Of a stretch of 64,000 nt of DNA, positions 58,880 to 64,000 are shown piece by piece; positions within the stretch are counted from its first letter, which is position 1; every line of letters starts with the position of its first letter. The DNA is taken from assembly GCA_902592985.1 (NCBI GenBank), contig CACJGR010000001.1, positions 124,001 through 188,000 on the forward strand, read 5' to 3'. The position numbers and the translations under genes were made by a program. This stretch comes from an uncultured Pelagibacteraceae bacterium (GTDB taxonomy: Bacteria > Pseudomonadota > Alphaproteobacteria > Pelagibacterales > Pelagibacteraceae). Below the pieces are notes generated by a model, which saw nothing but the letters and a program-made list of their open reading frames with translations, did not search any database and was not told the origin of the DNA.

Positions 58880-59704
58880 ATGAATAATACATATCAAATA
58901 TATCTAATTTCTGATTCTACCGGAGAAACTTTAGACAGAATTTTTTTAGCTCTCAAAGCTCAATTTAAAAATTTTAATTATAAAATTCATCAATGTTCTT
59001 TTACCAGAACAAAAAATCAAATTTTAAAAATATTAGATATTTGTAAAAAAAATAAAAATTCAATAATTTTATATACAATTGTTGATAATAATTTAGCTAA
59101 ATTTCTAACTCAAGAAAGCAATAAAATTAAAATCCCATGCTTTGGAGTGTTAGGAGATTTAATTCTCAGTTTTTCAAAATTACTTAATCAAAAGGCTTCA
59201 CATATACCAAGCGGTCAACATGTTTTAAACGAAGAATACTATAATAGAATTGAAGCCATACAGTTTACAATGAATCATGATGACGGAAATTTAATAAACG
59301 ACATAGAAAAATCTGATATAATTTTATTAGGAGTTAGTAGAACAAGTAAAACACCAACATCTATTTATTTAGCAAATAGAGGTTTAAAAACTTCAAATAT
59401 TCCATTAGTTGATGAAAATTCATTGCCCGAACTATTAAAAAAAAACCCAAAAATAACATGTGTTGTTGGTTTAACAAGTGAAGCAGAAAGGTTAGTAGAT
59501 ATACGAAAAAATAGAATGAATATATTACAAGAGACCGAAAACATAAATTATATAAATTTTGAAAAAATTTCACAAGAAGTAGAGGATGCAAAAAAAACAT
59601 TTAAAAAATATAAATGGCCCGTAATAGATGTGACGAGAAAATCTGTGGAAGAAACTGCTGCGTCAGTTATTAAAATTTATGAAATTTCAAAAGAAAATGA
59701 TTGA
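58880..59704 (+). CDS. Pyruvate phosphate dikinase / PEP synthase regulatory protein
   Basis: A 274-aa DUF299 (PpsR/PDRP) protein: a bifunctional kinase/phosphorylase that switches PPDK or PEP synthase. 'YLISDSTGETLDRIFLALKA' opens it, the P-loop-like motif is 'LLGVSRTSKTPTSIYLANRG', and 'VGLTSEAERLVDIRKNRM' follows. It is the RP001/CC0001-equivalent gene, first on the right side of oriC. Which dikinase it controls is not visible here. Confidence 0.92.
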   Translation: MNNTYQIYLISDSTGETLDRIFLALKAQFKNFNYKIHQCSFTRTKNQILKILDICKKNKNSIILYTIVDNNLAKFLTQESNKIKIPCFGVLGDLILSFSKLLNQKASHIPSGQHVLNEEYYNRIEAIQFTMNHDDGNLINDIEKSDIILLGVSRTSKTPTSIYLANRGLKTSNIPLVDENSLPELLKKNPKITCVVGLTSEAERLVDIRKNRMNILQETENINYINFEKISQEVEDAKKTFKKYKWPVIDVTRKSVEETAASVIKIYEISKEND

Positions 59705-60281
59705 AAAAATTGTTCTTGCATCAAAAAGTTTAGTTAGAAAAAAAATTTTAGAAGAAAATGGAATTAAATGTATTATTGAACCATCTAATATAGATGAAGA
59801 TTTGATTAAAGAAAGTTTATTAAAAGAAAAGGCAACACCTAAATTAATTTCAAAAAATTTAGCAGAATTAAAAGCCAACAAAATTAGTCAAAAAAAAAAT
59901 GCAGATTTGGTTTTGGGAGCAGATAGTATTATTAATTTAAATGAAGAAGTTATTTCAAAACCATCAAATAGAGATGAGGCTTTAGCCATTCTTCAAAAAT
60001 TAAATGGACAAAAACACCAATTAATAAGCTCTGTTTGCATATCAAAAAATGGCTCTATGATATGGAATTATACAGATATAGCTATTTTAACAATGAAACA
60101 AATGAGTGATGAAGAGTTAAAATCATATTTAGCCAAGATAAAAGATAAAGAATTATATTCTTATAATGTCTATCAAATTGAAGGAGAGGGAAGGTCTTTA
60201 TTTTCAAAAATAGAAGGAAATGAAAATACGATTATGGGTTTACCTATAAAACAAATAAAAGAATATTTAAATAATTTATGA
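59697..60281 (+). CDS. maf: Maf-family nucleotide pyrophosphatase
   Basis: Hydrolyses modified or canonical nucleoside triphosphates as a house-cleaning enzyme. Begins 'IVLASKSLVRKKILEENGI', has 'VLGADSIINLNEEVISKP' with the catalytic Asp, 'LNGQKHQLISSVCI', and 'YNVYQIEGEGRSLFSKIEG'. The frame opens at 59679, but ATG 59697 gives the usual N-terminus (194 aa). It overlaps ppsR by 8 bp. Confidence 0.93.
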   Translation: MIEKIVLASKSLVRKKILEENGIKCIIEPSNIDEDLIKESLLKEKATPKLISKNLAELKANKISQKKNADLVLGADSIINLNEEVISKPSNRDEALAILQKLNGQKHQLISSVCISKNGSMIWNYTDIAILTMKQMSDEELKSYLAKIKDKELYSYNVYQIEGEGRSLFSKIEGNENTIMGLPIKQIKEYLNNL

Positions 60282-60343
60282 TTACCAATAAATTAGATTT
60301 ATTTAGTATAGTGTTTTTAATTATTTTCTATGGAAACAATTAA

Positions 60344-61138
60344 ATGAAAAAATATTTAGTTATAGGAAATCCTATTGAACATTCCTTATCACCTAAATTA
60401 CATAATTATTGGATTAAAAAAAATAATATAGATGCAGTTTATGATAAAAAATTAATTAATGAAGGTGATATAGAAGATATAATTTCTCAAGTTAAAAATG
60501 GAAATATTAATGGAATAAATATAACAGTTCCATTCAAACAAAAAGTTATTCCTTTTGTTGATGAATTAACTTTTGAAGCTAACAAATCCCAGTCTGTAAA
60601 TACCATTTATAAAGAAGGTGACAAGGTAATTGGTCATAATACAGATATGGTAGGATTTGAACTTGGATTAAAGTATGCCAATTATAATGTAAAAAATAAA
60701 AAAATATTTATATTAGGTGCTGGAGGAGTTGTTTCTTCTATAATTTTGGCTTTAAAAAAAATGGAAGCATCTCAAATTATTTTAAGTAATAGAACTAAAA
60801 AAAAAGCAGAAGATTTAAAAAAAGTTTTTTCATACTTAGAAATAATAGATTGGGGTAAAACTCCGGAGTTTCAGATGATTATTAATGCTACAAGTCTTGG
60901 ATTAAAGAAGAATGATGAAATAAAATTAAATTATTCAGATATAGGAACTAACAAATTTTTTTATGATGTTATCTATAATCCCAAACAAACGATTTTTTTA
61001 AAAAGAGCTAAAATGTTTGGAAATCAAACTGAAAATGGAAAAATGATGTTTATATATCAAGCACATCAAGCATTTACTATTTGGCATAAAATTATGCCAG
61101 AAATAGATGATGAAACTATTAAATTGTTAGATTTATGA
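60344..61138 (+). CDS. aroE: Shikimate dehydrogenase
   Basis: Reduces 3-dehydroshikimate with NADPH. Substrate motif 'GNPIEHSLSPKLHNYWIKKN', catalytic Lys in 'NITVPFKQKVIPFVDE', Asp in 'GHNTDMVGFELG', nucleotide site 'FILGAGGVVSSIILALKKM'. At 264 aa it is full length. It overlaps coaE by 4 bp. The maf-aroE-coaE-dnaQ-secB order is typical for origin-proximal alphaproteobacterial DNA. Confidence 0.96.
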   Translation: MKKYLVIGNPIEHSLSPKLHNYWIKKNNIDAVYDKKLINEGDIEDIISQVKNGNINGINITVPFKQKVIPFVDELTFEANKSQSVNTIYKEGDKVIGHNTDMVGFELGLKYANYNVKNKKIFILGAGGVVSSIILALKKMEASQIILSNRTKKKAEDLKKVFSYLEIIDWGKTPEFQMIINATSLGLKKNDEIKLNYSDIGTNKFFYDVIYNPKQTIFLKRAKMFGNQTENGKMMFIYQAHQAFTIWHKIMPEIDDETIKLLDL

Positions 61139-61710
61139 TCAAAATTGGAATTCTTGGGGATATCGGTTCTGGTAAAAGTTATGTTGCAAAACAATTTGGT
61201 TTTCCAGTTTTTGATGCGGATGCTGAAGTTAACAAAATATATAAAAAAAATAAAATTTGTTTTAATAGATTGAAAAATAAACTTCCTAGATATGTTTCTT
61301 CTTTTCCAGTTAAAAAAAAAGAACTTGGAAAAGCAATTATAGACAATCAAAAGAATTTAAAAAAAATTATAAAAATAGTTCACCCGATTGTGCGAACTAA
61401 TATGAATAAATTTTTTAAAAAAAATAAAAATAAAAAAATGATTGTATTAGATATTCCATTACTTTTAGAAAATAAGATTAATAAAAAGAATTATATTTTG
61501 GTTTTTGTTGATGCAAAAACAAAAGAAATTAAAAGAAGATTAAAAAAAAGACCAAACTATAATGCAAAGATATTAAATAAGTTAAAAAAATTTCAACTTC
61601 CTTTAGAAATTAAAAAAAAAAAATGTAATTTTTTAATTAAAAATAATTTTAAAAGTTCTTATATTAGAAAAAATATTAAAGTGTTAAAAAGTAAAATATT
61701 AGAAAAATGA
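61135..61710 (+). CDS. coaE: Dephospho-CoA kinase
   Basis: Phosphorylates dephospho-CoA to CoA. The P-loop is 'GILGDIGSGKSYVAKQFGFP', followed by 'VFDADAEVNKIY' and 'IVHPIVRTNMNKFF', 'VLDIPLLLENKINKK'. The 191-aa protein is very Lys-rich in its second half. It overlaps aroE and dnaQ by 4 bp each, so all three are co-translated. Confidence 0.94.
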   Translation: MIKIGILGDIGSGKSYVAKQFGFPVFDADAEVNKIYKKNKICFNRLKNKLPRYVSSFPVKKKELGKAIIDNQKNLKKIIKIVHPIVRTNMNKFFKKNKNKKMIVLDIPLLLENKINKKNYILVFVDAKTKEIKRRLKKRPNYNAKILNKLKKFQLPLEIKKKKCNFLIKNNFKSSYIRKNIKVLKSKILEK

Positions 61711-62378
61711 AAGAAGTAGTTTTAGATACAGAAACAACTGGTTTATCAGTTAAAGAAGGGCATAGAGTGGTTGAAATAGGATGTATAGAACTCGAAAATT
61801 TAATTCCAACTTCAAAGAAATTTCATTGTTATTTAAATCCAGAAAGGAAAGTTTCAGAACAAGCTCTTAAAGTTCATGGATACACTGACAAATTTTTATT
61901 AACAAAAAAAAAATTTAAAGAAATAGTAGATGATTTTTTAAATTTTATAAATAATAAAAGATTAATTATACATAATGCGGAGTTTGATTTGTCACATTTA
62001 AATAATGAACTTTTTTTATTAGGAAAAAATAAAATAGATAAAAAAAATGTTGTTGACACTCTTGAATTAGCTAGAGATAAATTTCCTGGATCATCTACTA
62101 GTCTAGATGCTCTTTGTAAAAGATATAGAATAGATAATTCTAAAAGAATTCAACATACAGCCCTTATTGATTGTGAATTGTTATACAAAGTTTATATTAA
62201 TTTAATTGATCAGAAAGAACCAACATTAGATTTTCAAAATCAGGAAAATGATAATTTAGATATTAATTTAATTAAAGATAATTTATATTGTAAAAAAGTA
62301 ATTAAACCAACTTCAGAGGAAGTTCAGTTACATAAAAACTATTTAAAAATAAATTTAAAAAAAAATTTTTTTAATTAA
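61707..62378 (+). CDS. dnaQ: DNA polymerase III epsilon subunit (3'-5' exonuclease)
   Basis: Proofreading exonuclease of the replicase. DEDDh motifs are intact: 'VVLDTETTGLSVKEGHRVVE' (ExoI), 'LIIHNAEFDLSHLNNEL' (ExoII), 'RIQHTALIDCELLYKVYINL' (ExoIII with His and Asp). At 223 aa it is typical. It converges with secB, overlapping by 8 bp. Confidence 0.96.
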   Translation: MKEVVLDTETTGLSVKEGHRVVEIGCIELENLIPTSKKFHCYLNPERKVSEQALKVHGYTDKFLLTKKKFKEIVDDFLNFINNKRLIIHNAEFDLSHLNNELFLLGKNKIDKKNVVDTLELARDKFPGSSTSLDALCKRYRIDNSKRIQHTALIDCELLYKVYINLIDQKEPTLDFQNQENDNLDINLIKDNLYCKKVIKPTSEEVQLHKNYLKINLKKNFFN

Positions 62379-62802
62379 ATTTTTCATTATATAGTTTATT
62401 AAAATCAATTTTTTTATCAAATTGAACTTCTGTATAACCTGAATTATGTAGTATGTTTATAAATATCTTTTTTATATTAGAAGAAATTTTATTTTGAACA
62501 TCGCATAATAAAATTTTTTCCAATTCTTTTTTATTTTTAATTTTTTCATCAACCTTAACAATTGATGTATATGTCATTTCGAATTGAGATTTTTTTTCAT
62601 TAGGCTCTTTGTCTTCAAATTTTAAAGTTGTATTCACTTCAATAAGTTTGTTTTTTAGTGGTTTTGAAGTTATTTCAATGTTTAAATGATATTTTGATAT
62701 ATTATCTTTAACAAATAGATAAGTTTGTACATCGGGTGTTTCACATGACATATCTTTAACAAATTCAGTTAATATTTTAAAATTTTCTGTCATCATCTTC
62801 AT
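62371..62802 (-). CDS. secB: Protein-export chaperone SecB
   Basis: Keeps preproteins unfolded and delivers them to SecA. The family pattern is present: 'DMSCETPDVQTYLFVKD' (as in the FVKDLSFENP region), 'LNIEITSKPLKNKLIEVNTT', 'EMTYTSIVKVDE', but many conserved residues diverge. It is 143 aa from 62802; the ATG at 62793 is an equally good start. It overlaps the end of fxsA. The call is backed by the dnaQ-secB-fxsA-tim44 order. Confidence 0.85.
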   Translation of the reverse strand: MKMMTENFKILTEFVKDMSCETPDVQTYLFVKDNISKYHLNIEITSKPLKNKLIEVNTTLKFEDKEPNEKKSQFEMTYTSIVKVDEKIKNKKELEKILLCDVQNKISSNIKKIFINILHNSGYTEVQFDKKIDFNKLYNEKFN

Positions 62803-63202
62803 CTATATCTTCAAATTCACCATTAATGAAATCTTGTTTTTTTTTACTATCTTTTGAATATTTTGTTGATACTTTTTTAAGAAGTAATTTCCTTGTAGGA
62901 GGAAAAATAATTAAAAATCCTAAAATATCTGTTGCAAAGCCAGGTAGTATTAACAAGAAAGCCGCAAAAGCTAATGCAGCACCTGAAATTATTTCATAAA
63001 TAGGAATTTCATTTTTGATTATTTGTGACATTCCTGATTTAAGTGTATTAAAACCTTCATATCTTGCATAAATTACACCAATAAATGCAGTTATTAAAAT
63101 AAGGGATACAGTGTTAAAAGCTCCTATTTGAGATCCAATTTTTATAAATAAATAAATTTCAATCAATGGAATTGAAATTATTAATAATAATAATATGTTC
63201 AT
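62777..63202 (-). CDS. fxsA: FxsA family inner-membrane protein
   Basis: A 141-aa membrane protein with about three to four helices ('ILLLLIISIPLIEIYLFIKI', 'TVSLILITAFIGVIYARYEG', 'GAALAFAAFLLILPGFATDI'), ending in an acidic tail 'GEFEDIDEDDDRKF'. The 'LLILPGFATDILG' motif is diagnostic of FxsA, known in E. coli for suppressing phage T7 exclusion; its normal role is unclear. It precedes secB, as in other alphaproteobacteria. Confidence 0.9.
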   Translation of the reverse strand: MNILLLLIISIPLIEIYLFIKIGSQIGAFNTVSLILITAFIGVIYARYEGFNTLKSGMSQIIKNEIPIYEIISGAALAFAAFLLILPGFATDILGFLIIFPPTRKLLLKKVSTKYSKDSKKKQDFINGEFEDIDEDDDRKF

Positions 63203-63260
63203 TTAAATTTAATGTAAATTGCTTGTTGAAATTAAGCAACATACTAAATATTATTTACTT

Positions 63261-63848
63261 ATGAATTATAGTTTTGAATATATTGATATAATACTTTTGG
63301 CAATGATAGCTGGTTTTATTTTTTTAAGATTAAGAGGTATATTGGGAAAAAGAACTGGCTTTGAAGGAAAATTGTCAACTGGCTTTAAGCAAGAAATTCA
63401 AAAAAAAGCAACCAATGAAAATCTTGAAAATCAAACCTTTGATGATTCAGCAAAGCTAGAGTTTTTAAACGGTGCAAAAACAGCTTATGAAATGATTGTT
63501 ACTTCCTTTGCTAAAGGTGATAAAAATGCTTTAAAACCTCTACTACACAAAGAAATATTCCAAAATTTTTCTAACGAAATAGATCATAGAGAAAAAGAAA
63601 AAGTTAAATCTGAACTGACATTTGTTAGTATTAAATCTGCGAAGATAAAAAATTTTGAAAAAAAAGATAATATTTATACTTTTACGGTGGACTTTGTTAG
63701 TGAAATTATTACTTGTAAAAAAGATAAAAATAATAAAGTTATAGAAGGAAATCCAGATAGAATTAAAACAGTTAATGATGTGTGGAAATTTTCAAAAAAT
63801 ATGTGGAGTAATAATCCAAATTGGTATTTGGTAGAAACACAGTCTTAA
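63261..63848 (+). CDS. Tim44-like domain membrane protein
   Basis: A 195-aa protein: short N-terminal segment, one membrane helix ('YIDIILLAMIAGFIFLRL'), then a Tim44-like domain ('FLNGAKTAYEMIVTSFAKGD', 'LTFVSIKSAKIKNFEKKDNI', 'FSKNMWSNNPNWYLVET'). A TTG-led frame opens at 63219, but the ATG at 63261 is the family start. Bacterial members (TimA) have been linked to membrane protein assembly or trafficking; function here is inferred. Its stop abuts the next start. Confidence 0.9.
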   Translation: MNYSFEYIDIILLAMIAGFIFLRLRGILGKRTGFEGKLSTGFKQEIQKKATNENLENQTFDDSAKLEFLNGAKTAYEMIVTSFAKGDKNALKPLLHKEIFQNFSNEIDHREKEKVKSELTFVSIKSAKIKNFEKKDNIYTFTVDFVSEIITCKKDKNNKVIEGNPDRIKTVNDVWKFSKNMWSNNPNWYLVETQS

Positions 63849-64000
63849 TTGAATAATAAACTTTCAGATAAAGATAAAAAAGATTGGCAAAATTTTACAT
63901 CAAGTGAAGAAAAAGTTTATAATAAAGATTTATCCCTATCGCGAATAAAAACAGACAATGATCTAGTAAAAACTATTGATTTACATGGTTTTTCTTTGGA
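63849..64000 (+). CDS. Smr domain protein (N-terminal part)
   Basis: A frame starting at TTG 63849, immediately after the Tim44 stop, runs off the window. The 50 visible residues ('NNKLSDKDKKDWQNFTSSEE', later 'TIDLHGFSL') end in the 'DLHG' start of an Smr (small MutS-related) domain, a nuclease-like fold. Smr genes follow tim44/mltA in alphaproteobacteria; mltA is missing between them here. Confidence 0.8.
   Translation, partial: MNNKLSDKDKKDWQNFTSSEEKVYNKDLSLSRIKTDNDLVKTIDLHGFSL

Noticed and set aside
62736-62751. Second parS-like site (TGTTTCACATGACATA) near secB
   Set aside because: Only the left half matches; three mismatches from the consensus. A similar half-site occurs in metK near 16453, so it is probably chance.

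Overview
The window is a very AT-rich, densely packed stretch of an alphaproteobacterial chromosome, almost certainly from the SAR11 clade (Pelagibacterales). The evidence is strong A/T codon bias with nearly all arginines read from AGA, intergenic gaps mostly under 100 bp, many 1-26 bp gene overlaps, a SAR11-type outer-membrane porin, and the alphaproteobacterial gene order around the replication origin. No tRNA, rRNA, CRISPR array, insertion sequence or prophage is visible. No stretch of 300 bp lacks a gene; the largest gap (58594-58879, 286 bp) is the probable oriC.

Layout. 1-3403: ubiB (partial), coaBC, dut, moeB-like and an SH3-domain export protein, all +. 3408-8737: katG and an Irr-type Fur regulator on -, then fabA-fabB-fabI on +; katG and irr/fabA share a near-identical 17-bp operator-like sequence. 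8843-15326: a - strand translation/RNA block (nusA-infB-rbfA-rpsO-pnp), with a terminator hairpin in the nusA leader. 15423-21722: tsaB (short), fur, miaB, phoH, ybeY, lnt, metK on -. 21670-31993: polysaccharide deacetylase, Bax-like glucosaminidase, nfuA, trpS, murJ, maeB, BON lipoprotein, rsmI and a PBP-activator-like protein. 31977-37340: rdgB, grpE-dnaK-dnaJ, a 55-aa membrane protein and dapB. 37361-43597: a foreign-looking hydrolase, nth, a PfkB kinase, a 35-aa ArfA-like peptide coupled to a winged-helix regulator, an L,D-transpeptidase-like protein, yggS, a thiE-like gene and the porin. 43782-48371: DUF3576-type lipoprotein, leuS, lptE, holA. 48361-53929: parB, parA, rsmG (containing a perfect parS), mnmG, mnmE on -. 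Then a sulfotransferase (+), rho, hemJ, hemH and hemE (-), oriC, and on the other side ppsR, maf, aroE, coaE, dnaQ (+), secB and fxsA (-), a Tim44-domain protein and an Smr-domain protein cut by the window end.

How it fits together. The right third is the origin-proximal segment: genes diverge from 58594-58879, and parABS lies 8-10 kb to the left. The katG/irr/fab segment reads as a heme/iron-responsive unit. Most genes are housekeeping. No wholly new system stands out. The observations most worth checking are the shared Irr-like operator, the ArfA-like micro-ORF, a one-base frameshift in a 10-bp homopolymer at the start of lnt, the nusA leader hairpin, the half-length tsaB, and the CGN-rich arginine codons of katG and the 37361-38473 hydrolase, which suggest transfer.
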